A stretch of 64,000 bases of DNA from Deltaproteobacteria bacterium (GCA_029261795.1 JAJDAP010000127.1:1-64000); one strand, 5' to 3'; positions 7,074 through 16,198 are shown, counted from the first letter of the stretch. Notes: generated by a model from the letters alone, not told the origin. Made by a program: numbers and translations.

Positions 7074-7385
7074 ATGCCCACAGTCCCCAGACTCCAGGGT
7101 TTTCAGCGCCGTCACCTGCGGGGCAAGGCCCATCCGTTGAAGCCCGTGGTACAGGTCGGCGACGGCGGCGTTTCCGACGCCATCATCGCCGCCATCGATG
7201 ACGCGCTGGCGAGCCACGAGCTGATCAAGGTCCGCCTACACGCCCCCGAGGACAAGAAGGCGACGGCCCAGGATCTGGCCGACCGCACGAAGTCGGCCCT
7301 CTGCGGGGTCGTCGGTCACACCGTGATCCTCTACCGGCCGGACCCGGACGAGCCCAGACTCGAGCTGCCGAAGCGGGCGAGCTAG
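7074..7385 (+). CDS. yhbY: YhbY-like CRM-domain RNA-binding protein
   Basis: A 103-aa protein with a single CRM domain. It starts at ATG 7074 (MPTVPRLQGFQRRHL). The family pattern is clear: LRGKAHPLKPVVQVGDGGVSDA (about residues 15-36, including the GxxG-like loop) and HELIKVRLH (about 50-58), ending in VVGHTVILYRP. CRM proteins bind RNA, and bacterial YhbY associates with pre-50S ribosomal subunits. It is divergent from the lytic transglycosylase. A TAGGCT hexamer about 20 bases upstream could be a -10 box, leaving a very short leader. Confidence 0.88.
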   Translation: MPTVPRLQGFQRRHLRGKAHPLKPVVQVGDGGVSDAIIAAIDDALASHELIKVRLHAPEDKKATAQDLADRTKSALCGVVGHTVILYRPDPDEPRLELPKRAS

Positions 7386-7458
7386 CGCCAGGGACGGCGG
7401 CGTTGCAACGGCGCTGTATCATGACCCGCCGCAATCGACCCGACGCGAAGGAGAAGAC

Positions 7459-8604
7459 ATGGCCGGCCCCCTCACTGGTGTAAAGATCATCGAAATTGCA
7501 GGCATCGGCCCGGGCCCGTTCTGCGCGATGTTGTTGTCCGATCTCGGCGCCGACATCCTGCGCATCGATCGCGCGGGAAGCGTGCGCGATTCATTCCCGG
7601 ACCAGCCCTCGGGCGACCTGCTGAACCGCGGCCGTCGCTCGCTCGGCGTCGATCTGAAGAGCGCGGACGGCATCGAGGCGGTGCTCAAGCTGGTCGAAGC
7701 TGCCGACGTCATCATGGAAGGCTTCCGCCCGGGCGTGATGGAGCGGCTCGGCCTCGGCCCCGACGTCTGCGCCGCGCGCAACCCGCGGCTCGTCTACGCG
7801 CGCATGACCGGTTGGGGCCAGGAGGGCCCGATCGCCCACTCCGCCGGACACGACATCAACTACATCGCGCTCTCCGGTGCACTCGCCCACATCGGGCGCG
7901 CCGGCGAGAAGCCCCTGCCGCCGCTCAACCTCGTCGGCGATTTCGGCGGCGGCGGCATGGTGCAGGCGCTCGGCATCGTGAGCGCGTTGGTCGAACGCGG
8001 CAGCAGCGGCCAGGGCCAGGTCATCGATACCGCCATGGTCGACGGCGCCTCGACGCTGATGGCGATGTTCCACAGCTTCATCAACGCCGGCGCCTGGAAC
8101 CTCGACCGCGGCACCAACCTGCTCGATACCGGCGCCCACTTCTATGACACCTACGAGTGCAGCGACGCCAACTACATCTCCCTCGGTTCGATCGAGCCGC
8201 AGTTCTACGCCGAGTTGATCAAACTGAGCGGCCTCGAAGGCGAGGACCTGCCGGCCCAGATGGATCGAGGCGGCTGGGGCGCCATGAAGGAGCGGCTCAC
8301 CGCGATCTTCCTGACGAAGACGCGCACCGAGTGGTGCGAGATCATGGAAGGCACCGATGTCTGCTTCGCTCCGGTCCTCACGATTCCCGAGGCCTACGAA
8401 CACCCGCATAACGTCGCCCGTGGCACCTTCGTCGAAGTCGCCGGCGTGAAGCAGCCGGCGCCCTCGCCGCGCTTCAGCCGCTCGAGCTGCGAGATCCAAT
8501 GCCCGCCGCCGCATCCGGGCCAGAACACCGACGAGGGGCTCGCCGCCTGGGGCTTCAGCTCCGAGGAGATCCAGAAGCTGCGCGACGCGAAGGCGATCGC
8601 CTGA
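7459..8604 (+). CDS. CaiB/BaiF CoA-transferase family protein, alpha-methylacyl-CoA racemase-like
   Basis: A 381-aa family III CoA-transferase fold. It resembles alpha-methylacyl-CoA racemases closely: start MAGPLTGVKIIEIAGIGPGP, then GHDINYIALSG (catalytic His about residue 132), LNLVGDFGGGGM (catalytic Asp about 162) and YDTYECSDANYI with the conserved Glu. These residues abstract and return the alpha proton in the racemase from Mycobacterium. Transferases of the family instead use an Asp nucleophile, which sits at the same Asp, so a true CoA transferase remains possible. It would act on 2-methyl-branched acyl-CoA in fatty acid or sterol side-chain breakdown. A strong ribosome site (GAAGGAGAAG) precedes the ATG. 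It is a stand-alone gene. Confidence 0.88.
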   Translation: MAGPLTGVKIIEIAGIGPGPFCAMLLSDLGADILRIDRAGSVRDSFPDQPSGDLLNRGRRSLGVDLKSADGIEAVLKLVEAADVIMEGFRPGVMERLGLGPDVCAARNPRLVYARMTGWGQEGPIAHSAGHDINYIALSGALAHIGRAGEKPLPPLNLVGDFGGGGMVQALGIVSALVERGSSGQGQVIDTAMVDGASTLMAMFHSFINAGAWNLDRGTNLLDTGAHFYDTYECSDANYISLGSIEPQFYAELIKLSGLEGEDLPAQMDRGGWGAMKERLTAIFLTKTRTEWCEIMEGTDVCFAPVLTIPEAYEHPHNVARGTFVEVAGVKQPAPSPRFSRSSCEIQCPPPHPGQNTDEGLAAWGFSSEEIQKLRDAKAIA

Positions 8605-8632
8605 CCAGCGCCGCGATCAGCGGAGCAGCTCG

Positions 8633-9244
8633 TCAGGCTCGCGCCGTCTCCCGGATTTCGTCGAGGTGCCGAGCACAGTTGAGCAGCGTGATGCTCCAGG
8701 GCTCACCGGGCTCGAGGACCGTGACGGAGGTATTCGTCCAGCCCGTTTCGACGGGATCGATTCCAGTTGCCAGTGCGGCCTTGCGCATGACGACGCTGCT
8801 GCAAACGAGCCCGTGGGTAACGACCGCGATGTCCGCTGTGGCCCTGCCGGCGGCAGCGGTTACCTGGTCCCAGGCGGAATCCACCCGCCCGTGGAAGGTG
8901 GCCCAACTTTCGCCGCCGGGCGGATCGTAGTCGTCCGCGAAGGGTTGGATGCCCTCTGCTTCGAGCTCCGCGTAGGGCCGCCCGCGCAGATCGCCGAAGT
9001 TGCGCTCGCGCAGCAGCGAATCCACCTCGAGCGGCGCGCCGGTGGTGGCTGCGACTGCCTGGGCGGTCTGCTGCGCACGGGCGTAGTCGCTCACCAGGAT
9101 TCGTTCGAATGCAATGGCGCGGAGCCGCTCGCCGAGCCGCCGCGCTTGCTCGAGCCCGTTGTCCGAGAGCGGGGTCTCCGGGTACTGGAGAACGCGCGCC
9201 GCGTTGGACGCGGTCTCGCCGTGCCGGATCAGGTAGATGGCCAT
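8633..9244 (-). CDS. Histidine phosphatase family protein (phosphoglycerate mutase-like)
   Basis: A 203-aa branch-1 histidine phosphatase. The phosphorylated His is in LIRHGETASN (about residues 5-14). The other family residues appear as SDYARAQQTA (Arg), ERNFGDLRGR (Glu) and VTHGLVC (second His). The start is ATG 9244 (MAIYLIRHG); an upstream TTG would add only three residues. Family members include cofactor-dependent phosphoglycerate mutase, alpha-ribazole phosphatase (CobC) and broad phosphatases such as PhoE. Sequence alone does not choose among these, although the size and E-R-x-F-G-D-L-x-G pattern suit a phosphatase. Confidence 0.88.
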   Translation of the reverse strand: MAIYLIRHGETASNAARVLQYPETPLSDNGLEQARRLGERLRAIAFERILVSDYARAQQTAQAVAATTGAPLEVDSLLRERNFGDLRGRPYAELEAEGIQPFADDYDPPGGESWATFHGRVDSAWDQVTAAAGRATADIAVVTHGLVCSSVVMRKAALATGIDPVETGWTNTSVTVLEPGEPWSITLLNCARHLDEIRETARA

Positions 9245-9286
9245 GGCCGGCAAGGATAACGCGCGCCCACGGCATGCGAGGGCGCT

Positions 9287-9610
9287 CTAGTCGCGCAGCG
9301 CGATTCCCGGTCGCAGACGAATCTCGCCGCCGCTGGGCATGATGGCGCCGCCGTATTCCAGTTCGTCGAGGGTCGGGTCGTCGAGAACGCCGGCCAGCGC
9401 CAGGCTCAGGGGCACCTCGCGCCGGTTGACGGCGCCCACCCACGGCTTGCGGTCGTTGTAGCAGAGGGGGCAGAGGCCCGACGCACCGCGAACGAACATG
9501 ACGTCGCCGCAGTTGCCGCAGTGGAACCGCGGGCCCTCGTTCACGAGGGCACGGACCACGAAGCTGGAGGGAATCAGCGTACGAACCTTGGGGAGGATGT
9601 GCTTGGCCAT
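9287..9610 (-). CDS. Small zinc-ribbon protein of unknown function
   Basis: A 107-aa protein starting at ATG 9610 (MAKHILPKVRTLIP). A zinc-ribbon core, FHCGNCGDVMFV then GLCPLCYND (about residues 31-55), has two C-x-x-C pairs about 17 residues apart. The rest shows no family I recognise; the C-terminus is rich in Leu, Gly and Asp. A nucleic-acid or protein-binding role is possible for zinc ribbons, but nothing further can be claimed. It sits between two other minus-strand genes and may be co-transcribed with the hypothetical gene at 9703-10068. Confidence 0.7.
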   Translation of the reverse strand: MAKHILPKVRTLIPSSFVVRALVNEGPRFHCGNCGDVMFVRGASGLCPLCYNDRKPWVGAVNRREVPLSLALAGVLDDPTLDELEYGGAIMPSGGEIRLRPGIALRD

Positions 9611-9702
9611 GCCCGTACGTACCCGCCGGCTTCGCCGGGGTAACGCGAATTTTCTTCTCGACCGGCAACGCGTGCGCAACTTCAGCAGCAAACCGGAAAC
9701 TC

Positions 9703-10068
9703 CTAGGCGATGCTGCGCACCTGGACGGCAGGCCCGTCTGCACGCAGCAGCAGGACCTTGGGCGATTGCGCGTCCTCGCGGAACTGGATCAGCAGACCGT
9801 CTTCGTGTTCGCTGACCCGGCAGAGCGGATTGCCGAGCACCGCCCACCAGGGATCCAGTTCGTCGGCGTTGGTTCCAGCTTCGCCCTCGGCGGCCGGATG
9901 CGCCCGCCCCACCAGCGCCCCGTCCGTTGCCTGGATCGCGATCGTGCCGACGTCGAAGGTGAGCGCCAGCTTTGCCCATCCGCCGGGGCCACCATCGAGG
10001 GTGGTCCGAAGTAGCCGGCCGTGTCGCTCGACGATGCCACCCAACAACTGCTCGAGATCTTCAGCCAT
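9703..10068 (-). CDS. Hypothetical protein
   Basis: A 121-aa soluble protein beginning MAEDLEQLLGG, with no transmembrane segment or signal peptide. I do not recognise a family. It has alternating beta-like stretches (KLALTFDVGTIAIQ; GLLIQFRED; PKVLLLRAD) and a conserved-looking PWWAVLGNPL motif near residue 79. It lies six bases downstream of the carboxylesterase stop on the same strand (esterase ends at 10075), so the two are probably co-transcribed. Confidence 0.65.
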   Translation of the reverse strand: MAEDLEQLLGGIVERHGRLLRTTLDGGPGGWAKLALTFDVGTIAIQATDGALVGRAHPAAEGEAGTNADELDPWWAVLGNPLCRVSEHEDGLLIQFREDAQSPKVLLLRADGPAVQVRSIA

Positions 10069-10074
10069 CGTTGC

Positions 10075-11574
10075 TCAGCCCCGTGTCCCGTGATCGCGCT
10101 CGGCCCAGTAGGCGCGTACCGGCTCGAAACCCTCGGCCGTGTGCCGATCGCTCGGTCCCAGCGTCTTCACGGATCGCTGCGCCCCCGTATAGGGCGCCCA
10201 ATCCGAAGCGCCGGGCTCGCCGGCGTGCGCGAATGCGATCCAATGGTCCTGGATCCTCCGCGAGAGGCCGCGGGCGCCTAACATGAATCCGCGAAGCAGT
10301 GGGTGTCGCCAGGTCCCGAAGACCAGGGGCACTTCCATCGCGTGGCCCGCGCCCATGAATCGACGCAGCGGTAACGGCGACCAGGTGAAACAGTAGGCGT
10401 GGACCGAAGCGTGTTCCGCATGGGTTTCGGCGAGGCGCTCGGCCGGCGCACGAAACACCCGGTCCGTTTGATAGGCGCCCCAGATCGCCTTCGGAGTGCG
10501 GCCCCGATGCACGCCATGATAGAGCTCGAAGGTCGCTTCGACATCGTCAGCGCCTGCGGCGCGCTCGAAGCGTCGCTTCAGGCCTTCCGCGTCCAGGGTC
10601 TTCGCCTTGCGATCGCCGGCCTGGAAGAGATCCCACTCGTCGCGATTCGTCCCGATCAGGAGCGGAACCCGGGCCGCTCGCCCGGCCTCGATGGCTTCGA
10701 GCGGCTGCTCCGGATACCAGGCCGAATCCTCGGCCGGCTGAAATGGCAGGCCGCGATGCTCGAAGATGAGCCGCGCAGCAGTCTTGCGCTGGGCTTTCAA
10801 GAGAACGGCGTCGGGCAGCTCGAAGAGCCCGGTCGCCTTCGCAGCCGAGAGCCCGACTTCCGACAGGAAGGTCTCGGCGACCCGCGACGCGGCCTCCCTG
10901 GACGAAACGTTATGCGCCGCGCCACTTTGCGCGATCGCGCCACGGAACAGACCCTGGGCTGCCGGTGCCGCCAACAGTGCAGCCACGCTCATGCCCCCGG
11001 CGCTCTCGCCGAAGATCGTGACGCGGTCGGGATCGCCGCCGAAACGAATCGCGTGCTCGCGCACCCATTCGAGCGCGGCGACCTGATCGCGCAGACCCGG
11101 ATTGCTCGCGAAGGGCCCATCCGGCACCAGATCCGCCAGTTGCAGGAAACCGTGGGCGCCGAGCCGATAGTTGATCGTCACCACCACCAGGTCGCCACGC
11201 CGGGCGAGTTCGGCCCCGTCGTAGATCTGGGCGCCCCCGCTCCCCATCATGAAGGCGCCACCGTGGATCCAGACCAGGACCGGGCGACGCGCGTCGTCGA
11301 GCCCGGGGCTCCAGACGTTGAGGCTCAGGCAATCGTCGCCGGCACCGGCCGGCCCGGCGCCGGCGATGGCACCGAGCAGCTTCAGCATCGGTTCGTTCTG
11401 GGGCGCAGCCGGGCCAGCCGCTCTCGCGTCCAGCACGCCGCTCCAGGGTTCCGGCGCTTCGGGAGCCGCCCAGCGGCGCGTACCGACCGGGGCCGCCGCA
11501 TACGGAATGCCCCGGAACACGGCGAGACCGCCCTTGAAGCGCCCCTCGACCTTGCCCGACGCGGTCTCGACCAC
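10075..11574 (-). CDS. Type-B carboxylesterase/lipase
   Basis: A 499-aa alpha/beta-hydrolase of the carboxylesterase type B family. The catalytic triad is readable: nucleophile Ser191 in FGESAGG, an acidic residue in GTNRDEWDLF (about 300) and His in GAGHAMEVPLVFG (about 400). The oxyanion loop is WIHGGAFMMGSGG, and the family opening is FRGIPYAAAPVGTRRW near the N-terminus. I chose GTG 11574 because GAGGAG lies just upstream; the open frame extends far beyond as a shadow of serC and the helicase. No signal peptide is evident, so it is probably cytoplasmic. It hydrolyses carboxylic esters; substrate unknown. Confidence 0.9.
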   Translation of the reverse strand: MVETASGKVEGRFKGGLAVFRGIPYAAAPVGTRRWAAPEAPEPWSGVLDARAAGPAAPQNEPMLKLLGAIAGAGPAGAGDDCLSLNVWSPGLDDARRPVLVWIHGGAFMMGSGGAQIYDGAELARRGDLVVVTINYRLGAHGFLQLADLVPDGPFASNPGLRDQVAALEWVREHAIRFGGDPDRVTIFGESAGGMSVAALLAAPAAQGLFRGAIAQSGAAHNVSSREAASRVAETFLSEVGLSAAKATGLFELPDAVLLKAQRKTAARLIFEHRGLPFQPAEDSAWYPEQPLEAIEAGRAARVPLLIGTNRDEWDLFQAGDRKAKTLDAEGLKRRFERAAGADDVEATFELYHGVHRGRTPKAIWGAYQTDRVFRAPAERLAETHAEHASVHAYCFTWSPLPLRRFMGAGHAMEVPLVFGTWRHPLLRGFMLGARGLSRRIQDHWIAFAHAGEPGASDWAPYTGAQRSVKTLGPSDRHTAEGFEPVRAYWAERDHGTRG

Positions 11575-11669
11575 GGGTGCTCCTCGGCTCGATCGTCCTG
11601 CCACGGGGCTCACGCGGGGGTTTCTCCTGATGCCGTTGGTGCCCTGGCGGCCGCCATCGGCGAGCGGCT

Positions 11670-11696
11670 CTGCTAAAAGATGCTCGACCTTAGCAG
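11670..11696. repeat. Inverted repeat between esterase and serC, possible operator
   Basis: CTGCTAA and TTAGCAG form a perfect 7-bp inverted repeat separated by 13 bases. It lies in the 168-bp gap between the divergent esterase and serC, about 50 bases before the serC start. The spacing suits a dimeric regulator site; no regulator is linked. Confidence 0.25.
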
Positions 11697-11742
11697 GGCG
11701 TACTCCCGAGCTTCCCCCACTTCCTGTACGCGGCGAGTTCCA

Positions 11743-12834
11743 ATGGCCGACCGTTCCGTCTTCAATTTTTCTGCTGGCCCGGCGATCCTGCCGGAGGAAG
11801 TCCTGCGCGAAGCCCAGGAAGCACTCTGGGAACTCGACGGCAGCGGCATCGGCGTGCTCGAACACAGCCACCGCGGCGGCGCCTTCGATGCCGTCTACCA
11901 GCAGACCCTGGCAGATTGCCGAGCCGTGGCCGGCATTCCGGACGAGTACGAGATCCTGTTGCTCCAGGGCGGCGCGAGCACGCAGTTCTTCATGCTGCCC
12001 GCCAACTTCCTCCCTGCTGGCGGCACCGCCGACTATCTGGTGACCGGCGCCTGGGCGGAGAAGGCCGCCAAGGAAGCGCGCTTCTACGGCAACGTCCACG
12101 AAGCCTGGAAGGGCGAGAAACCGTACACGCGGATTCCGCGCGGCGATGAGATCCACTACAGCGAGGCCCCGGCCTACGTCCACTTTGCCTCGAACAACAC
12201 CATCTTCGGCACCCAGTGGAACGCGCCGCCTGAGATTCCCGCCGGAAGCTGGCTCGCCTGCGACGCATCGAGCGACATCTTCTCGCGGCCCATCGACGTG
12301 GCGAAGTACGGAATGATCTACGCCGGCGCCCAGAAGAACCTGGGCCCGGCCGGTGTCACGCTCGTCGTCCTGCGCCGGGAGCTGTTGGCCGAGGGTGCGC
12401 GGGTGCGCGAGCTCCCGACCATGCAGCGCTACGACCGCAAGAGCGGCTCGATGCACAACACGCCCTCCACCTTCGGGATCTATCTGATGGGGCGCGTGTT
12501 CGCCTGGATTCTCGCCGGCGGCGGACTCGAAGCCATGGGCCGACGCAACCGCGAAAAAGCCTCGGTGCTCTACGACGCGCTCGAGGAACTCGAGGGCTTC
12601 TACACCTGCACGGCCGGTGAGGGAAGCCGCTCCGCGATGAACGTCACGTTCCGGGCCCGGGACGAGGAAACCGAGAAGCGCTTCGTGGCCGAAGCTGAAG
12701 CCGCCGGTTTCTTCGGGCTCAAGGGCCACCGCGATGTGGGCGGAATGCGCGCCAGCATCTACAACGCATTTCCCAGGGAAGGCTGCGAAGCACTCGCGAA
12801 CTTCCTGCGCGATTTCGCGAAGCGAAACGGTTAG
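11743..12834 (+). CDS. serC: Phosphoserine aminotransferase
   Basis: A 363-aa PLP-dependent class V aminotransferase that converts 3-phosphohydroxypyruvate and glutamate to 3-phosphoserine in serine synthesis. The N-terminus MADRSVFNFSAGPAILPE is the family signature. QGGASTQFFMLPANF follows at about residues 73-87, and the PLP-binding Lys198 lies in AGAQKNLGPAG. A C-terminal GGMRASIYNAF motif binds the substrate phosphate. The ATG at 11743 gives the normal family length; upstream frame has no similarity. It is followed 12 bases later by the helicase gene in the same direction. Confidence 0.96.
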   Translation: MADRSVFNFSAGPAILPEEVLREAQEALWELDGSGIGVLEHSHRGGAFDAVYQQTLADCRAVAGIPDEYEILLLQGGASTQFFMLPANFLPAGGTADYLVTGAWAEKAAKEARFYGNVHEAWKGEKPYTRIPRGDEIHYSEAPAYVHFASNNTIFGTQWNAPPEIPAGSWLACDASSDIFSRPIDVAKYGMIYAGAQKNLGPAGVTLVVLRRELLAEGARVRELPTMQRYDRKSGSMHNTPSTFGIYLMGRVFAWILAGGGLEAMGRRNREKASVLYDALEELEGFYTCTAGEGSRSAMNVTFRARDEETEKRFVAEAEAAGFFGLKGHRDVGGMRASIYNAFPREGCEALANFLRDFAKRNG

Positions 12835-12846
12835 GCCGAGGCGGCG

Positions 12847-15372
12847 ATGGGTACGCCGAGACTCATCGACCGCGTCCCTGCCGGCGCGGCGCTCGTCGAC
12901 CCGGGTGCGATCCTCGATCGCTTCCTGTCCTGGGTCGCGGACACCGGGCTCACGCCCTACGACCATCAGGACGAATCGCTGCTCGAAATCGCCTCCGGGC
13001 GACACGTGGTGCTGGCCACCCCGACCGGGAGCGGCAAGTCCCTGGTCGCGCTCGGCCTGCATTTCAAGGCGATGTGCGAGGGAAAACGTTCCTTCTACAC
13101 CGCACCCATCAAGGCGTTGGTGAACGAGAAGTTCTTCCAACTCTGCGAAGTCTTCGGCGCCGAGAACGTCGGCATGTTGACCGGCGACGCCGCCATCAAC
13201 TGGGCCGCCCCGATCATCTGCTGCACCCAGGAGGTGCTGACCAACATGGCGCTGCGCCAGGGCAAGGGCTGCGACGCACCGTACGTGGTGATGGACGAGT
13301 TCCACTACTACGCGGATCGCGATCGCGGACACGCCTGGCAGGTTCCCCTGCTGGTACTCGAACGCACCACGTTCCTGCTGATGTCGGCGACGTTGGGCAA
13401 TACGGCCTCTATCGAGGAACGCCTGGGCGATCTGACCCAGCGCGAGGTCGCCCACGTCTGGAGCACCGAACGCCCGGTCCCCCTCGATTTCGACTACCGG
13501 GACAGCCCGCTCCAGGAAACGGTGGAGGATCTACTGGAAGACGGTCGCGCCCCCGTCTACGTCGTGAGCTTCACCCAACGAGAAGCCGCCGAGACTGCCG
13601 GTGGGCTCACCAGTGCCCGCGTCGCCAGCAAGGAGCTGCGCCGCTCGATCGCAGAAGCCATCAACGACGTGCGCTTCGATTCTCCCTACGGCCGCGAGAT
13701 GCGGCGCATCCTCTCCCACGGCATCGGCCTGCACCACGCCGGCCTGCTACCGAAATATCGCAGGGCCGTGGAGAAGCTCTCCCAGGAGGGCCTGCTGCGG
13801 GTCATCTCGGGAACCGATACGTTAGGCGTTGGCGTCAACGTCCCGATCCGTACCGTCTTGTTCACGCGGCTCTCGAAGTACGACGGGGAGAAGGTCCGCG
13901 TGCTCTCCGTGCGCGATTTCCAACAGATCGCGGGCCGTGCCGGTCGCAAGGGCTTCGACGACCGCGGGAGCGTGGTGTGTCAAGCACCCGAGCACGTGAT
14001 CGAGAACCAACGCAACGCCCGCAAGGGCGGGCGCGGCAAGAAGAAGGGGCCGAAACCGGCACCGCGCGGTTTCGTCGGCTGGGACGAGCGCACCTTCGAA
14101 CGCCTCACGGACGGCATGCCCGAAATCCTCGAGTCCCGCTTCCGCGTGACCCACGGGATGATGGTTCAACTGCTCCAGCGCGAGCCGAATGTCACGGGCC
14201 CGCGCGGCGGTTACGGCGACCTTGCGGAGTTGATCTCGCGTAGCCACGAGCGGCCCCGGCGAAAACACCGGCTACGACGGGAAGCCGCCACCTTGTTTCG
14301 CGCGCTGAGGACCGGGGGTGTGGTTCGCGTCGCCGACCACAAGGTCGAAGTCGACGACGAGCTCCAACGCGATTTCTCGTTGCACCAGACGCTGTCCCTC
14401 TATCTCCTCGAGGCCCTCTCGGCGCTCGACCCCGAAGAAGAAGGACACGCACTGCGCGTACTCAGTTGCGTCGAGGCGGTGCTCGAAGATCCCGTGGTGA
14501 TCCTGCGCCAACAGGTTCGCAAGCTGAAGGATGGCCTGGTCGCCGAGCTCAAGGCCAAGCGCGTGCCCTACGAGGAGCGCCTCGCCAAGCTCGACGAGTT
14601 GACGGCGCCGCGACCGGAACAGGATTTCCTCGAAGCGACCTTTCGGATCTTCGCCGAGCACCATCCCTGGGTGAGCCGCGAGAGCGTGCGCCCGAAGTCG
14701 ATCGCGCGCGAGATGGCCGAGGACTTCGAGAGCTTCGACAACTACGTGCGCCGCTACGGCCTGCAACGTAACGAGGGCACCCTGCTCCGCTATCTCGGGC
14801 AGGTCGGCACGACCCTCGACCAGACCGTGCCGGACGCGCAGAAGACCGAGGAAGTGCTGGAGATCGCCGCCTACCTGCGAGACGTCGTGCGGCGCACCGA
14901 TACCAGCCTGCTTCAAGAGTGGGAGAGTCGCATCGGGGGTGAGCCCGCTCCGAAGCAAGACACGCCGGCGGTGGCGCCACGAAAACGACGGCTCGCCGAT
15001 GATCCCCGGGCGCTTCGGGCGCGCGCGCGAACCGAACTACACGCATTGGTCCGGGCCTTGTCCCAGAAGGATTGGGAGGAGGCCGAGCGCTGCGTCCGCA
15101 CGGATCCCGAATCTCCCTGGAATGCCGGGCGCTTCAAGGAGGCGCTTGCGCCCTATTTCGCCGCCCACGAACGCGTCCGCTTCGATCCCGCAGCGCGCCA
15201 GGCGCACCTCACCTCGTTCAATGACGTCGAGACCGGGGTATGGCACGTACAACAAACGCTGCTGGATCCGGCCGAAGTCGACACCTGGTGCGTCGAAGCT
15301 GCCATCGATCTGCGTGCCGGTGAGCCGGCGCCCGAGGAGCCGGTCCTGCGCATCCTGGGCATCCACGACTAG
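12847..15372 (+). CDS. Ski2-like DEAD/DEAH-box helicase (DUF3516-type C-terminus)
   Basis: An 841-aa superfamily 2 helicase. Motif I is ATPTGSGKS (about residues 57-65), motif Ia TAPIKALVNEKF, motif II MDEFH (148-152, DEFH in place of DEVH/DEAD), motif III MSATLG (about 180) and motif VI QIAGRAGRKG (about 358). GLHHAGLLPKYRR and GTDTLGVGVNVP are typical of the Ski2/Mtr4 group. The C-terminal 400 residues are helical and charged and match the uncharacterised domain usually found with these bacterial helicases. Relatives remodel structured RNA in eukaryotes; the bacterial role is not established. A basic loop, GGRGKKKGPKPAP, lies near 400. It follows serC by 12 bases. Confidence 0.88.
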   Translation: MGTPRLIDRVPAGAALVDPGAILDRFLSWVADTGLTPYDHQDESLLEIASGRHVVLATPTGSGKSLVALGLHFKAMCEGKRSFYTAPIKALVNEKFFQLCEVFGAENVGMLTGDAAINWAAPIICCTQEVLTNMALRQGKGCDAPYVVMDEFHYYADRDRGHAWQVPLLVLERTTFLLMSATLGNTASIEERLGDLTQREVAHVWSTERPVPLDFDYRDSPLQETVEDLLEDGRAPVYVVSFTQREAAETAGGLTSARVASKELRRSIAEAINDVRFDSPYGREMRRILSHGIGLHHAGLLPKYRRAVEKLSQEGLLRVISGTDTLGVGVNVPIRTVLFTRLSKYDGEKVRVLSVRDFQQIAGRAGRKGFDDRGSVVCQAPEHVIENQRNARKGGRGKKKGPKPAPRGFVGWDERTFERLTDGMPEILESRFRVTHGMMVQLLQREPNVTGPRGGYGDLAELISRSHERPRRKHRLRREAATLFRALRTGGVVRVADHKVEVDDELQRDFSLHQTLSLYLLEALSALDPEEEGHALRVLSCVEAVLEDPVVILRQQVRKLKDGLVAELKAKRVPYEERLAKLDELTAPRPEQDFLEATFRIFAEHHPWVSRESVRPKSIAREMAEDFESFDNYVRRYGLQRNEGTLLRYLGQVGTTLDQTVPDAQKTEEVLEIAAYLRDVVRRTDTSLLQEWESRIGGEPAPKQDTPAVAPRKRRLADDPRALRARARTELHALVRALSQKDWEEAERCVRTDPESPWNAGRFKEALAPYFAAHERVRFDPAARQAHLTSFNDVETGVWHVQQTLLDPAEVDTWCVEAAIDLRAGEPAPEEPVLRILGIHD

Positions 15373-15472
15373 CACCGCGCGGGGTCGTCACCCCATGGCT
15401 GCTGGCTGGCACTCCCCTCTGGGCCCTCCGGCGAACCTTTTGGAGAACCGAGAAGGCCCTCGAGGTAGAGAC

Positions 15473-16198
15473 ATGCGTGGCGGAGATCGTGAACCCATCT
15501 TCCTGATAGCCCTCGGCGACCAGCACGACGGTTATTCCCAGCGCCTGGTGGATCTCGGCTATCGGCCGGTGCGCGCCGACGATGCGCTTGCTGCTTCCCT
15601 GCTGTTGGCTCGACTCGATCGCCCGGTGCGCGCTGCCATCCTTCCGACCGAGAACGCGTTCCTCGATCGACCCACGGAGCTGGCGCGGCTGGCCCATGAT
15701 TCGGGTTCGATGCGATACATCGTCGCCGGCAAGCAGCCGAACGCCGACGAGATCGATGGCATGCGGCGCGACGGTGTCCGCTTCTGTCTGTGGGAACCCT
15801 TCAACAACAGCGAACTCCGCTTCGTGATCAACCGAGCGCTCTTCGATTCGACCCGCGGCGACGTCCGCGACCGAACGCGCGTCCCGACCCATCTCGCAGC
15901 ACGGGTGCGCAATGGCGCGGGCGAGCGGCAGGTCGGCGTCTACAACCTCTCGGCGAACGGGGCCTTCCTCGAAACCCGGCGCTCCTCGCTCAAGGGCGGC
16001 CGGCTCCGCGTCTCCCTTTCCATCCCCGGGAACGACCTCGAACTGTGCGCCGAAGTGACCTCCACGAACGTGCCCGGGAACCTCAAGCGCGGGAACCTGC
16101 CGATGGGAATGGGCGTCGAATTCGTCGACCTCGACGCCGAATCCCGTGCGGCACTCGAGGGCTTCGTGGCCCAGCGCGCCAGCTCATTCGAGCTCTAG
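15473..16198 (+). CDS. PilZ-domain protein with degenerate receiver-like N-terminus
   Basis: A 241-aa two-domain protein. Residues 8-120 look like a response-regulator receiver fold, but the phospho-acceptor Asp is not in place (AAILPTENAF). The usual K-P near the end is replaced by WEPF, so phosphorylation seems unlikely. Residues about 130-235 form a PilZ domain with an Arg-rich lead (DRTRVPTHLAARV) and NLSANGAFLET, matching R-x-x-x-R and [DN]-x-S-x-x-G, the cyclic-di-GMP contacts. It probably senses c-di-GMP and controls a partner through the N-terminal domain. Start ATG 15473 is preceded by GAGGTAGAG. Confidence 0.82.
   Translation: MRGGDREPIFLIALGDQHDGYSQRLVDLGYRPVRADDALAASLLLARLDRPVRAAILPTENAFLDRPTELARLAHDSGSMRYIVAGKQPNADEIDGMRRDGVRFCLWEPFNNSELRFVINRALFDSTRGDVRDRTRVPTHLAARVRNGAGERQVGVYNLSANGAFLETRRSSLKGGRLRVSLSIPGNDLELCAEVTSTNVPGNLKRGNLPMGMGVEFVDLDAESRAALEGFVAQRASSFEL

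Noticed and set aside
10075-13455. A single 1126-aa minus-strand protein
   Set aside because: Only the last 499 residues are a real esterase; the rest lies antisense to serC and the helicase and has no family resemblance.
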